Positions 16,928 through 25,256 of a stretch of 64,000 nt of DNA are shown here, piece by piece. The stretch's first letter is position 1; each line of letters begins with the position of its first letter. The stretch is from Acidaminococcus sp. (GTDB lineage Bacteria; Bacillota; Negativicutes; Acidaminococcales; Acidaminococcaceae): assembly GCA_022482815.1 (NCBI GenBank), contig JAKVOM010000001.1, forward strand, positions 1,880,946 through 1,944,945. The letters are read 5' to 3'. The translations under genes and the position numbers were made by a program. A model generated the notes under the pieces. That model had not been told where the DNA came from and made no database searches. It saw nothing but the letters and a program-made list of their open reading frames with translations.

Positions 16928-17628
16928 TGCAAGTCAAATTGATTCGTTATACACCGGATCCGGACAAGACGGTCGCCATGAGCGCCCATCTGTGCTATTC
17001 TCCGATCGGTGCCGCTGAAATTGAAGAAAACCTGACCGATGATAAAGTGGCCGGCCTTGTAAAAATGCTTGGCCGCATGGGACATACTTCTACGTTTGAA
17101 CACGTATACTTTACCTTCGCTATCGAAGGCGTGTCCCGCGTGCTGACTCACCAGCTGGTGCGTCATCGTATTGCTTCCTATTCCCAGCAGTCCCAGCGCT
17201 ATGTGAAGGAACACAATTTTGAACGCATTGTGCCGCCTACGATTGCCGCTAATCCGGAAATGAAAGCTAAATTTGAAGGCCTCTGCGATGAAATCCAGAA
17301 GCTTTACAACGAAATGACGGACGCCGGCATTCCGGCCGAAGATGCCCGTTACATCCTGCCGAATGCCACGGAAACGAAGATTGTTGTGACCATGAACGCC
17401 CGCAGCCTGCTGCACTTCTTTGAACTGCGCTGCTGCAACCGCGCTCAGTGGGAAATCCGTGAACTGGCTAATAAGATGCTTGAGGAAGTCCGCAAAGTCG
17501 CTCCTGTTATTTTTGCTAAAGCAGGCCCGACCTGCGTGACCCAGCGCGTCTGCCACGAAGGCAAGATGAGCTGCGGCAGACTGCAGAAACTGCTCGCCGA
17601 AGACGCCGCCAAAAAAGCAAATAAATAA
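16924..17628 (+). CDS. thyX: FAD-dependent thymidylate synthase ThyX
   Basis: 234 residues. The ThyX signature RHRxxSxxxxSxRY appears as [14 protein letters not shown] near residue 80, with [15 protein letters not shown] before it and [14 protein letters not shown] later. It makes dTMP from dUMP using methylene-tetrahydrofolate and FADH2. The ATG at 16924 overlaps the mrnC stop (ATGA), and ggagg lies upstream. It is the last gene of the gltX-cysS-mrnC-thyX run; a GC-rich hairpin follows at 17642-17669. The rlmB and yacP genes that often continue this cluster are not here. Confidence 0.97.
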   Translation: MMQVKLIRYTPDPDKTVAMSAHLCYSPIGAAEIEENLTDDKVAGLVKMLGRMGHTSTFEHVYFTFAIEGVSRVLTHQLVRHRIASYSQQSQRYVKEHNFERIVPPTIAANPEMKAKFEGLCDEIQKLYNEMTDAGIPAEDARYILPNATETKIVVTMNARSLLHFFELRCCNRAQWEIRELANKMLEEVRKVAPVIFAKAGPTCVTQRVCHEGKMSCGRLQKLLAEDAAKKANK

Positions 17629-17641
17629 CTAATTAGCAGCC

Positions 17642-17670
17642 AAGGCTGCCGCCACGGCGGCAGCCTTTTG
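17642..17670 (+). terminator. terminator after thyX
   Basis: A perfect 12-bp stem AAGGCTGCCGCC / GGCGGCAGCCTT with a two-base loop, followed by TTG. It ends the gltX-thyX operon. Confidence 0.65.
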
Positions 17671-17679
17671 TTGAATATC

Positions 17680-18229
17680 GCAGGTCGCATGTCGCTTGTT
17701 GAAACTAAGATGAAAGCACCAGCCCTCTTGTTTTTTGTAAAAAAATAAGAGGGGGGACCGCTTGCGGTGGGTATTCAGTACGACAACAGGAATTGGTACG
17801 ACGAAGACGCCGTAAAATCCAAACCCAAACCCCAATCGAGGCAGTAGTGACCCTCTTCGACGTCGCTGCGCGACATTGAAGAGGGGGGACCGCAGGAAGG
17901 CCTGGTGATACCAGGCCTTCCGGAAAGCGGTGGGTGATGACCCTTAGTATTTATTCTTAAACCATTTGTAACATTACGCTATAGCAAAAATGCAGAATCG
18001 CTGCGGTTAATTTCCGAAGCTCTTTTTTAATTAATTTGGCAATGCGAAGCATTGCTTCTCTGGGATCTTCTTTCAAGCCGCCTCGCGGCTTCGAAAGAAG
18101 GGGGGCCCGCTTTTCGGGGGAAGATAGCTTTTTTCCTTCGCCGCCCCCGGCGGCCCCAGCTTTCTTCTTGCGCGTCAGCGCCACAGCTTTACACTGCAAT
18201 ATATACAATTTACAACAAGGAGTACAACC
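17680..18229. repeat. repeat cluster after thyX
   Basis: Modules in order: fragment 'gcaggtcgcatgtcgct' (17680); CCCTCTTG...AAGAGGG hairpin (17723-17754); the ~100-bp repeat (17757-17852); CTTCGACGTCGC/GCGACATTGAAG hairpin (17851-17886); a perfect AAGGCCTGG...CCAGGCCTT hairpin (about 17897-17924) flanked by ACCGCAGG and AGCGGTGGGTGATGACCC; TTTCAAGCCGC/GCGGCTTCGAAA hairpin (18070-18102); and the GCCGCCCCCGGCGGC / GCGCGTCAGCGC module (18138-18189). No gene is supported. Confidence 0.7.
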
Positions 18230-18913
18230 ATGTCTTATCCTCCTATCGAAACCATCCAGCAGGAAGTGCAGGATTGGGATCTCATTCGTGATCTGCCCGA
18301 TAAAATGGGCGCCTTCACGAAAAAAATTACAAACCATATCGAAGGACAGGTTCTTTATATCTGCCGCTACGAATGCGAGCCCCTTCGTGCCAGCATTGAT
18401 ATCACATACACGGCAGAGACCTTTGACTATATTCTCGTCCGTACCATGGGAATGAATTCCTATCGTGATATCCGTCTCATTTACAAGGAGCGGGATCTTT
18501 TCGCCGAAAAAGCGCGCCATTACATTCCCGAAATCTTAAAAAGCATGGAAGATCCGGCGAGCGTCAATCTCGGAGAAATGGTAGAAGCGAAAGGACTCAA
18601 AGATTGGGAGTACGGAAAGAACCTCCCCAAGAAAATTGGTCCATTTGAGCTCTATATTTCCCCTGACAAGGCGATTGAGCACATTAACGGGTCAATCATC
18701 ATGATTGACTATACGGACTTCACACGCAAAGATCAGCTCATTATCATGTATAACAGACTGCGGAACGAATTCTTTGGAGAAATGAAAATCAATTCCGTAT
18801 TCCATGCAAGTATGGACTTTGACAGCAAGACCCTGCAGGAACTGGAAAAGCGCCTCGACGAACATCTCGAAAGTACCCTGAAACAAATCACCGAAGCTGA
18901 TCACGAAATTTAA
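18230..18913 (+). CDS. conserved-looking protein of unknown function
   Basis: 227 residues, soluble, acidic, with no signal peptide or membrane segment. I do not recognise the family. The protein may consist of two similar halves: residues ~15-110 (DLPDKMGAFTKKI...) and ~120-215 (NLPKKIGPFELYI...) share an [N/D]LPxKxGxF start followed by a mixed beta/alpha pattern. The start is set by caaggag 10 bases before the ATG. It stands alone between repeats; the next repeat begins 3 bases after its stop codon. Confidence 0.8.
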   Translation: MSYPPIETIQQEVQDWDLIRDLPDKMGAFTKKITNHIEGQVLYICRYECEPLRASIDITYTAETFDYILVRTMGMNSYRDIRLIYKERDLFAEKARHYIPEILKSMEDPASVNLGEMVEAKGLKDWEYGKNLPKKIGPFELYISPDKAIEHINGSIIMIDYTDFTRKDQLIIMYNRLRNEFFGEMKINSVFHASMDFDSKTLQELEKRLDEHLESTLKQITEADHEI

Positions 18914-19170
18914 AGGGCCGCTTGCGGTGGATATTCAGTAGGATAACAGGAATTGGTCCGACGAAGACGCCGTAAAATCCACACCAACACCCCAATCGGT
19001 GCATTAGAGACCCTCTCTGTCGAAGACGAGGCTAAAAGACCAAAGCGCATTTTTTCGGCTAACTGCAGCTATCTGCTGACTGCTATTTGCTATCTGCCTT
19101 TAGGCTTTTAGCCAACAACCTGCCCGCACTACGGTACTATCCACTAATCACTACCCACTTACCACTGTTT
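18914..19170. repeat. two dispersed repeats upstream of the tRNA operon
   Basis: 18916-19013 is a copy of the ~100-bp repeat, starting directly after the stop of the preceding gene. 19040-19168 is a copy of the 'taactgc..ctatctgc ... ctgcccgcactacggtactatccacta' repeat. Confidence 0.7.
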
Positions 19171-19192
19171 TTCATTAATTTCAGAAAAACCC

Positions 19193-19221
19193 TTGACAGA
19201 GAGGGGGGTCTGCCGTATAAT
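19193..19221 (+). promoter_or_regulatory. strong promoter of the tRNA operon
   Basis: TTGACA (19193-19198), 17-base spacer, TATAAT (19216-19221), a perfect consensus match placed 32 bases before the first tRNA. The G-rich segment around the expected start is compatible with a stable-RNA promoter. Confidence 0.85.
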
Positions 19222-19253
19222 GAGGAAGTCGGTTGCGAGAGCGACTGATGAAC

Positions 19254-19331
19254 GGCCCAGTAGTTCAGTTGGTTTAGAATGCCGCCCTGTCACGGCGGAG
19301 ATCGTCGGTTCAAGTCCGTCCTGGGTCGCCA
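19254..19331 (+). tRNA. tRNA-Asp (GTC)
   Basis: Cloverleaf with 7-bp acceptor (GGCCCAG/CTGGGTC), anticodon loop CTGTCAC giving GTC, T-loop GGTTCAAGTCC, and encoded CCA. First of five tandem tRNAs. Confidence 0.95.
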
Positions 19332-19337
19332 CTTTTT

Positions 19338-19413
19338 GCCTCGGTAGCTCAGTTGGTAGAGCAAGGGACTGAAAATCCCTGTGTCCGCAGTTCGATTCTG
19401 CGCTGAGGCACCA
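19338..19413 (+). tRNA. tRNA-Phe (GAA)
   Basis: 76 nt. Acceptor GCCTCGG/CTGAGGC, anticodon stem-loop GGGACTGAAAATCCC with anticodon GAA, T-loop AGTTCGATTCT, encoded CCA. Confidence 0.95.
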
Positions 19414-19421
19414 ATTATGAT

Positions 19422-19496
19422 GCGGAAGTAGCTCAGTGGTAGAGCATCACCTTGCCAAGGTGGGGGTCGCGAGTTCGAATCTCGTTTTCCGCTCCA
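19422..19496 (+). tRNA. tRNA-Gly (GCC)
   Basis: 75 nt. Acceptor GCGGAAG/TTTCCGC, anticodon loop CTTGCCAAG with anticodon GCC, T-loop AGTTCGAATCT, encoded CCA. Confidence 0.95.
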
Positions 19497-19502
19497 ATTG
19501 TT

Positions 19503-19576
19503 GGCGACATAGCCAAGCGGTAAGGCAGAGGTCTGCAAAACCTTTATCCCCAGTTCGATTCTGGGTGTCGCCTCCA
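19503..19576 (+). tRNA. tRNA-Cys (GCA)
   Basis: 74 nt. Acceptor GGCGACA/TGTCGCC, anticodon loop TCTGCAAAA with anticodon GCA, T-loop AGTTCGATTCT, encoded CCA. Confidence 0.95.
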
Positions 19577-19600
19577 ATTTTTTTTTATCTGCTTAAACCT

Positions 19601-19689
19601 GCCGAGGTGGCGGAACTGGCAGACGCAAGGGACTTAAAATCCCTCGGAGAGCGATCTCCGTACCGGTTCGATTCCGGTCCCCGGCACCA
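19601..19689 (+). tRNA. tRNA-Leu (TAA)
   Basis: 89 nt with the long variable arm of class II tRNAs (CGGAGAGCGATCTCCG). Acceptor GCCGAGG/CCCCGGC, anticodon loop ACTTAAAAT with anticodon TAA, encoded CCA. Last tRNA of the operon. Confidence 0.95.
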
Positions 19690-19717
19690 TTTTATTTTTG
19701 CCGAATTTAACATTGTA

Positions 19718-19750
19718 AGACGAATCTGGTTTCCAGGTTCGTCTTTTTTT
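19718..19750 (+). terminator. terminator of the tRNA operon
   Basis: AGACGAATCTGG pairs with CCAGGTTCGTCT (one G-T wobble), followed by TTTTTTTG. The TATAAT immediately after (about 19752) may be the -10 of the next gene. Confidence 0.85.
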
Positions 19751-19789
19751 GTATAATAGGGGAAAGAAATGAAAGAAGGTGGAATTCCT

Positions 19790-20269
19790 ATGTTTCGTGC
19801 TATGAGAAGAATCAAGCAGCAGCTGTCAGAAGCTGAGTGTATCAAAGTGCTGAAGGAAGGCAAGAGAGGCACCCTGGCAGTCTGCGGTGATGATGGATAC
19901 CCTTATGCCATTCCCATCGATTATCATTACGATGCAGAGCGCGGATCCGTCTTTTTCCACGGAGCCGGTGAAGGTCATAAAATTGATTCCATTCGCCGCT
20001 CGGATAAAGTCACATTCAACGTGTTGAGCGAAGGCTGGAAAGAGAATCCGGACAACTGGTGGCTGAAATTTAACAGCGTCACCCTGTTCGGAAGAATTCA
20101 TATCGTAGAAGACGAAGCCCTGAAGAAGCAGGAGCTCTATGCCATCGGCCTGAAATACTATCCAACTAAAGAAGCCGTCGACGCCATCGTACAGCGGACA
20201 ATCGACCACGTGTGCATCTTAGAATTAAAGATAGAGCATATGAGCGGGAAGCAAGTGAACGAAAAATAA
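19790..20269 (+). CDS. NimA-like pyridoxamine 5'-phosphate oxidase-family flavoprotein
   Basis: 159 residues with the FMN-binding split-barrel fold: GTLAVCGDDGYPYAIPIDYHYD, then VFFHGAGEGHKIDSIRRSDKVTFNV, the pattern of Pyridox_ox_2 / NimA proteins. Relatives bind FMN or haem and some reduce 5-nitroimidazoles; actual resistance cannot be predicted. The ATG at 19790 with aaggtgg 8-14 bases upstream is preferred to the in-frame ATG at 19769, which overlaps the ribosome-binding site. A single-gene unit. Confidence 0.87.
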   Translation: MFRAMRRIKQQLSEAECIKVLKEGKRGTLAVCGDDGYPYAIPIDYHYDAERGSVFFHGAGEGHKIDSIRRSDKVTFNVLSEGWKENPDNWWLKFNSVTLFGRIHIVEDEALKKQELYAIGLKYYPTKEAVDAIVQRTIDHVCILELKIEHMSGKQVNEK

Positions 20270-20600
20270 AAGATTTGAAAAGCGTGTGTGAAGTCGGGAA
20301 ATTACGTTTCTTACCCGGGCCATGCATTGTTTTTTATTAAAAGAAGCTATCATCCCCCGCACTCGTCAGCGCTGCACTGGCGTCAGCGCTGACTGCGGTC
20401 CCTCCTTCTTTCGAAGCCGCGATGGGCGGCTTGAAAGAAGGCAGCAGAGAAATCAAATTTCTTTAGGGACCCTCTTCGACGTCGCTGCGCGACATTGAAG
20501 AGGGGGGACCGCTTGCGGTGGGTGATGTCCCTTAAAATTCTTTTTTTGTATCGGTCAGCAGCTACAAAAATCTAGAAAACCACCGGTTAATTCTCACACT
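20270..20600. repeat. repeat cluster
   Basis: 20341-20443 is the 'gaagctatcatcccccgcactcgtcagcg' module, with a TCAGCGC/GCGCTGA hairpin and a CTTCTTTCGAAGCCGC/GCGGCTTGAAAGAAG hairpin; its best match is 32591-32688. 20468-20505 is the CTTCGACGTCGC/GCGACATTGAAG hairpin plus 'gaccgcttgcggtgggtgatg'. No gene is seen. Confidence 0.65.
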
Positions 20601-20604
20601 TCTT

Positions 20605-21005
20605 TTAAACTTCTTTCCCCAATCTCTTTTCCAATACTTTCTTTATTCTTTCTTCAACCCCATATAAATCATGCGCAATCTCAGAATTAGAAAACCTGAT
20701 TACTTTATAGCCCCTGTTCTTAAGAAACGCGGTTTTTTTAGCATCATATTCCTCAATTTCTTTTTCTGTGTGTTGGATCCCATCAACCTCTACAATCAAT
20801 TTAGCTTTAGCACAGTAAAAATCAACGATATAGTAAAAAATAATTTTTGCCTTAAAATTCGTACGGGGAGTTTTTTAAGTACCTGATACCATAAAATTTT
20901 TTCGACTACGGTCATGTTTTTACGCATCATTCTGGCATTTTTTCGTAGTTCATCATATTCTGCGAATGAAACTGCATTTTTTCCTCTGTCCTTGAGTACC
21001 TCCAA
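20605..21005 (-). pseudogene. frameshifted DUF559-type (endonuclease-like fold) protein
   Basis: Two overlapping minus-strand frames join into one DUF559 protein. The N-terminal part (MRKNMTVVEKILWYQVLKK and PVRILRQK) is in one frame and the C-terminal part (FYCAKAKLIVEVDG, FLKNRGYKVIRFSNSEI) in another. Restoring a single A in the AAAAA run near 20849-20853 yields a continuous reading through RQK-IIFYYIVDFYC. The fold is related to very-short-patch repair and restriction endonucleases; relatives are common single genes of unclear function. The start is uncertain: a TTG at 21005 overlaps ggaggt, and no ATG has a good site. Confidence 0.75.
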
Positions 21006-21582
21006 ATTTTATTTTGTAGATACAACTACTATACATGAAAGTAAGGTAGAAATGTGCAGTTGAAGGTGTGAATGAACCAAAAGTGGAAGCGAAGGGGATA
21101 AAAAGAAATCTTCCGCCATAAATGGCCCTCCTTCTTTCTACTTCACTGCGTGAAGTAGAAAAAAGGTAATAAGGGTCATCATCCCCCGCAAAGCGGGCCC
21201 CCTTCTTCAATGCCGCAAAGCGGCGTCGAAGAAGGTCCCTGTGATGGATGATAAAATCTTAAATCTTCATCCCACACCTTATCTTTCTCTCGCACGCCTG
21301 GCTAAATACCGAAAGCGCTTTTTATTTTATTACCACGCAGCCGCAGGCCCGCCGCCTTCGGCGGCCACAGCGTCCCAGCTTTCTTTTTGCGCGAAGCGCC
21401 ACAGCGTCTAATCAGCCGCCTTTGGCGGCTAATTATTTTTTATTTCCCTTCTTTCCCCAAAAGTTCTATAATAAAAGGGCACGTAAAATCTGAGGAAGCA
21501 CTGGTAGGATAGATAGTTCAGATTTCACGATCAATTGAATATCGAATCATCAGAGCTTCCCGTACAGGGAGTTGTAAGATTC
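21006..21582. repeat. hairpin repeats upstream of the symporter
   Basis: 21130-21166 is a CTTCTTTCTACTTCAC/GTGAAGTAGAAAAAAGG hairpin, 21201-21238 a CTTCTTCAATGCCGC/GCGGCGTCGAAGAAG hairpin, and 21349-21407 the GCCGCCTTCGGCGGC/GCGCGAAGCGC module. TATAAT at 21467-21472 may be the -10 of the symporter promoter. No gene is seen. Confidence 0.6.
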
Positions 21583-22998
21583 ATGTCCATTCAATTTTTT
21601 ATTGTCCTCATTTATGTGATTTTGTTGTTTGGCGTTTCTTTTTACATGAAACGTCGCGCTGACAAGAATCCGGCAGAGTATCTTTTTGCAGGAAGGCAGT
21701 TCGGACCTTGTCTGGTTGCGTTTGCCATCACCGGTATGGCGGTCGGTGCCGCTTCTACGGTCGGCGTAGCGGAAAGTGCCACGAAGCTCGGTCTTTCAGC
21801 CGGCTGGTACAACGGGGCTTGGGCCATCGGGGCCATTATCATGGGCCTTGTGGCGGCGGGGAAGTACCGCAGCCTCGAATGCACGACTGTCCCGGAACTT
21901 TTTGAGCGTTCCTATGATAAGAAAGCACGTATTATCAGCGTCATCGGGCTTTCAATCATCATGATCTGCATCACCTCGCTGCAGTATGTGGCCGGCGGTT
22001 CCATCCTGTCGTCCCTCATGCCTGACGTCTTTACCATGAGAAGCGGCATGATTGCGAGCGCTGTAGTGTTTATCGGCATTACGGCCATCGGCGGCCTCTG
22101 GTCGAGCGGCGTATCGAACCTTGTCAGTGTCACCATCATTTATATCGGTCTTATTTATTCTGTCGTCCGGGTCCTTACGCGGGACGGCGGGCTTGCCGGC
22201 ATCGCTGCCAAGCTGCCCGTTGTGCCTGGCCTTGACTGGACGAGTCCTTTCGGCGGGCTGACAGCTGCCATGATGATCGGTTGGATCATCGTCATGACAA
22301 CGCAGGCCATTACCGCTCAGGGGCCTGTACAGATTGCCTGCGGTGCCCGCGATGTGCAGTCTGCACGCAAAGGCTTTATTCTCGGCGGCTTCCTGATTTT
22401 CCCGATAGGCTTTCTTTCCGCCATCCTCGGCATGGCAGCCCTTGCCGAATTCCCGAATATCAACCCGACCAAAGCACTGCCGCAGATTGTCATGAGCCTT
22501 GACCCGGTCGCCTCGGGCCTTACCCTGGCTGCACTCTGGGCTGCAGACGTATCGACGGCCTGCACGATTCTGCTTGGCGCCGGGACCCTTGTTTCGCAGG
22601 ACATCTATAAGCGTTTTATCAATCCCAACATTTCCGAATCGGATTATGTCAAAGCAAACCGAATCATCATTCTCATCATCGGCGTCATTACGCTGTGGAT
22701 GGCCTTCAATATGGTGGGCATCGTCAAGATGATGATGATCGGCCTGAGCCTCACGACAGCCTTCACCCTTGTATTTCTGTGCACCATGTTTGCACCGGGC
22801 CTCTGCCGGAAAAATACGGCTTTCTGGACGACCTTAGTTGGTATCCTCGGCCTTGTCGCCTGGACCTTTATCCCGTCCATCCGCATCTTCCCGCACGTTA
22901 TTTACTTCGAATGGCTGATTTGCATCATTACCTTGTTGATTGTCAGACTTATCGACAAAGAGCCTATCAAACAGCCTACGCTGAAAAAAGCAATGTAA
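21583..22998 (+). CDS. sodium:solute symporter family permease
   Basis: 471 residues with about 12-13 hydrophobic helices. The SSF pattern is visible: early Na+-site helix with FAGRQFGPCLVAFAITGMAVGAASTVGVAE, then RSLECTTVPELFERSYDKKARI, and the later helix-8 region AADVSTACTILLGAGTLVSQDIYK. It imports an organic solute with Na+; the substrate is not predictable. The ATG at 21583 with gggag 12 bases upstream is preferred to an in-frame TTG at 21535, which adds 16 polar residues. A covarying hairpin terminator (23011-23066) follows. Confidence 0.9.
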   Translation: MSIQFFIVLIYVILLFGVSFYMKRRADKNPAEYLFAGRQFGPCLVAFAITGMAVGAASTVGVAESATKLGLSAGWYNGAWAIGAIIMGLVAAGKYRSLECTTVPELFERSYDKKARIISVIGLSIIMICITSLQYVAGGSILSSLMPDVFTMRSGMIASAVVFIGITAIGGLWSSGVSNLVSVTIIYIGLIYSVVRVLTRDGGLAGIAAKLPVVPGLDWTSPFGGLTAAMMIGWIIVMTTQAITAQGPVQIACGARDVQSARKGFILGGFLIFPIGFLSAILGMAALAEFPNINPTKALPQIVMSLDPVASGLTLAALWAADVSTACTILLGAGTLVSQDIYKRFINPNISESDYVKANRIIILIIGVITLWMAFNMVGIVKMMMIGLSLTTAFTLVFLCTMFAPGLCRKNTAFWTTLVGILGLVAWTFIPSIRIFPHVIYFEWLICIITLLIVRLIDKEPIKQPTLKKAM

Positions 22999-23010
22999 AT
23001 ATAAAAGCAC

Positions 23011-23066
23011 CTGGTCAAATAGAGTTCTCGACTTGTCTCGGACGTCTATTTGACCAGAGTTTTTTC
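23011..23066 (+). terminator. long hairpin with T tract, covarying copy B
   Basis: CTGGTCAAATAGA / TCTATTTGACCAG stem with inner GTTC/GGAC extension, followed by TTTTTT. It starts 12 bases after the symporter stop. Relative to copy A (3388-3442), three stem positions change on both arms so that pairing is kept. Confidence 0.7.
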
Positions 23067-24040
23067 TAAGGAAGTTTCGGCTGTCCTCTGCAGAATTAGG
23101 GAGCCAGTGATTCATTCGCAGCTTCATCTACATGTGTCTGCGCCAGTTACGCTGTGTCGACAATTCCTCGAGTTACTCCCGGTAACCCTCCGGATTGTCT
23201 TCTTGCGTAGCATAGATGTGCGAAGATGGAATGTTGACTGAGTCAGTGGCTCCTCTGACTCCCACAGCGCTTCGCTCGTGGATCGTTGGCGCTCAGTTCC
23301 GCCTTCGTGGCCCAATCCGGTCTTTCGCGTTCCTGAGGCTGTCTTGCAGCAGAGTCCATCAGAAACAAATAAAAAAGCATATGTGATATCGGGGCATACG
23401 TTCCTAAATTGGAGTATGCTCTTTATTTTTTATTAAAAGAAGCTATCTTCCCCCGCACTCGTCAACGCCTTCTCGCGTCAGCGTTGACAGAGACCCTCTT
23501 CGACGTCGCCTAAGTTAAGCCAAACCGTAAGGTTTGGAATTCCTCTGCCACCTCCGTCCGTAGGAAGGAAGGACCACGAAGTGGGGGAGGAAAGTTGATT
23601 AGGGGGGACCGCTTTTGCGGTGGGTAATGACCCTTAAGTTTTCTTTTAACCTTTTGCATCAATCAGTAGAAACAAAGATATAGCAACGTAGCAGCAAATA
23701 CTTCCTGCTCTTTTAAATTAATTTGGCAATGCGAAGCATTGCTTCTCTGGGATCTTCTTTCAAGCCGCTTCGCGGCTTCGAAAGAAGGGGGGCCCGCTTT
23801 TCGGGGGAAGATAGCTTCTTTTTCCTTCGCCGCCTTTGACGGCCATAGCTTTAATTCAGTCAAACCGAAGGTTTGGCTATCATCTACAATCTCCTTCCAC
23901 GCAGTCGGAAGGAGGGGCCACGAAGTGGCGGAGGATAGTTTTCTTCTTTTCGCGCGCCAGCGCCAAAACTTTCCTTCGCTAAAATCCGTCCCATCAACCC
24001 TCATTCCGTTGTATACTATACTTATCACGAAACTACTGCA
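23067..24040. repeat. long composite repeat region
   Basis: 23070-23215 is near-identical to 3450-3600. 23336-23420 matches 3735-3806 and ends in the GGCATAC...GTATGC hairpin. 23437-23490 is the 'agaagctatcttcccccgcactcgtca' module. 23493-23640 is a mosaic of CTTCGACG and 'gaccgcttttgcggtgggt' fragments. 23725-23830 is nearly identical to 18040-18125 (shared 'aatttggcaatgcgaagcat' and TTTCAAGCCGC hairpin). 23826-23970 is the CGCC..GGCG / GCGCGCCAGCGC module interrupted by another hairpin insert. No gene is supported. Confidence 0.7.
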
Positions 24041-24055
24041 AAAGGGGGGAAGAAC

Positions 24056-24199
24056 ATGTCTCAAAAGCCTATTGTCATAGGTGTGATTGTGATGGCAATT
24101 CTCCTCTTTATCGGAGCTTCTTCGCACAATCTGGTATCGCTCGGTACGGCGGCTTTTGTGGCTGTTTTTCTTGCCAGCCGTTCCCATCACAATATTTAA
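24056..24199 (+). CDS. small hydrophobic membrane protein (47 residues)
   Basis: An open frame of 47 codons from ATG at 24056, preceded by aaaggggggaag. The product has two hydrophobic stretches (PIVIGVIVMAILLFIGA and LVSLGTAAFVAVFLA) separated by SSHN and ends in a basic SRSHHNI tail, so it reads as a two-helix membrane peptide. I recognise no family. The strong ribosome-binding site and clean hydrophobic periodicity argue it is real despite its size. It lies alone between repeats and the pyridoxamine kinase gene. Confidence 0.65.
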   Translation: MSQKPIVIGVIVMAILLFIGASSHNLVSLGTAAFVAVFLASRSHHNI

Positions 24200-24313
24200 A
24201 TGGGCGGTAGTGTGCTGTCAGATAGAATTAAAACTGGGTGTTTCCGATTTTATACGCATAAGGTACAATAAGCAGTACAATATAAAGTAAGATCCCTCAA
24301 GGAGGTTATTCAA

Positions 24314-25177
24314 ATGAAAATAAATCGCGTTCTCGCTATCCATGACCTTTGTTCTTTTGGCCGCTGCTCCCTGACGGCTGCCATGCCTGTGCTTTCCGCT
24401 ATGGGAAACCAGGTCTGTCCGTTCCCGACGGCTCTTTACAGCAACAATCTGACCTACGGCAACTATGTTTCCAAAGATTTAACCGACGTCATGGGCTCTT
24501 ATATGGACAAATGGGAAGAACTGGGCCTCGAATTTGATGCGATTTACAGCGGCTTCCTTGCTAGTGGTGCCCAGGCAGAAGCCGTGGCATCCTGTATTGA
24601 CCGTTTTGGAAAGTATAAGCTTGTCGTCGTCGATCCGGCCATGGGTGACGGCGGTATGTTGTATCCTGTTTTTGGCGCCGACATGGTAGAAGCCATGAAG
24701 AAACTTGTCGCCAAAGCAACCGTTATTACGCCGAACTATACGGAAGCCTGCCTCCTTACAGGCACGCCGTATGCCGATAAAATACCGGATGAAGATGCGC
24801 TGGGTGAGATCTGCGAAAAACTTCTTGCCATGGGTCCGCAATTTGTTGTCATTACGAGTGTGCCCAGCGATGACGAGCATATTTCCACCGCCTGCATGGA
24901 AACTACGCAGGTATTCCCGGAAATCTACCGCGTGGACAGACTGCCCTTTGCCACCAGCGGCATCGGCGATATCTTTACGAGTGCACTCACCGGTTACCTG
25001 CTGAAGCATAAGGATCTCGACCAGTGCGTACAGGGCGCGGCCGACTTCGTAAGTTACGTCATTCAGGCCACAGTTGACGCCGGCACTGATCCTAAAGAAG
25101 GCGTCTTGCTCGAAGGCTGCCTGTGGCAGCTCTTAATGCCCCAGACCAAAAACTGCACCACCTGCACGGCAAGATAA
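24314..25177 (+). CDS. pdxY: pyridoxamine/pyridoxal kinase
   Basis: 287 residues of the PfkB/ribokinase-like pyridoxal kinase family. It starts RVLAIHDLCSFGRCSLTAAMPVLSAMG, followed by YSGFLASGAQA, VVVDPAMGD, ITPNYTEACLLTG and the C-terminal anion-hole/catalytic segment LPFATSGIGDIFTSALTGYLL, where the usual GTGD is SGIGD with the catalytic Asp kept. It phosphorylates B6 vitamers in the salvage pathway. caaggagg precedes the ATG. A strong terminator at 25216 follows, so it is monocistronic. Confidence 0.92.
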   Translation: MKINRVLAIHDLCSFGRCSLTAAMPVLSAMGNQVCPFPTALYSNNLTYGNYVSKDLTDVMGSYMDKWEELGLEFDAIYSGFLASGAQAEAVASCIDRFGKYKLVVVDPAMGDGGMLYPVFGADMVEAMKKLVAKATVITPNYTEACLLTGTPYADKIPDEDALGEICEKLLAMGPQFVVITSVPSDDEHISTACMETTQVFPEIYRVDRLPFATSGIGDIFTSALTGYLLKHKDLDQCVQGAADFVSYVIQATVDAGTDPKEGVLLEGCLWQLLMPQTKNCTTCTAR

Positions 25178-25215
25178 TCACTTTTCTGAAAATTTCATGC
25201 CAGTTAGGATCTATC

Positions 25216-25256
25216 ATCGGGACTTTGGTGAGTCATCACCGAAGTCCCGATTTTTT
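25216..25256 (+). terminator. terminator after pyridoxamine kinase
   Basis: A 16-bp stem ATCGGGACTTTGGTGA / TCACCGAAGTCCCGAT with a short loop, then TTTTTT. Confidence 0.88.
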
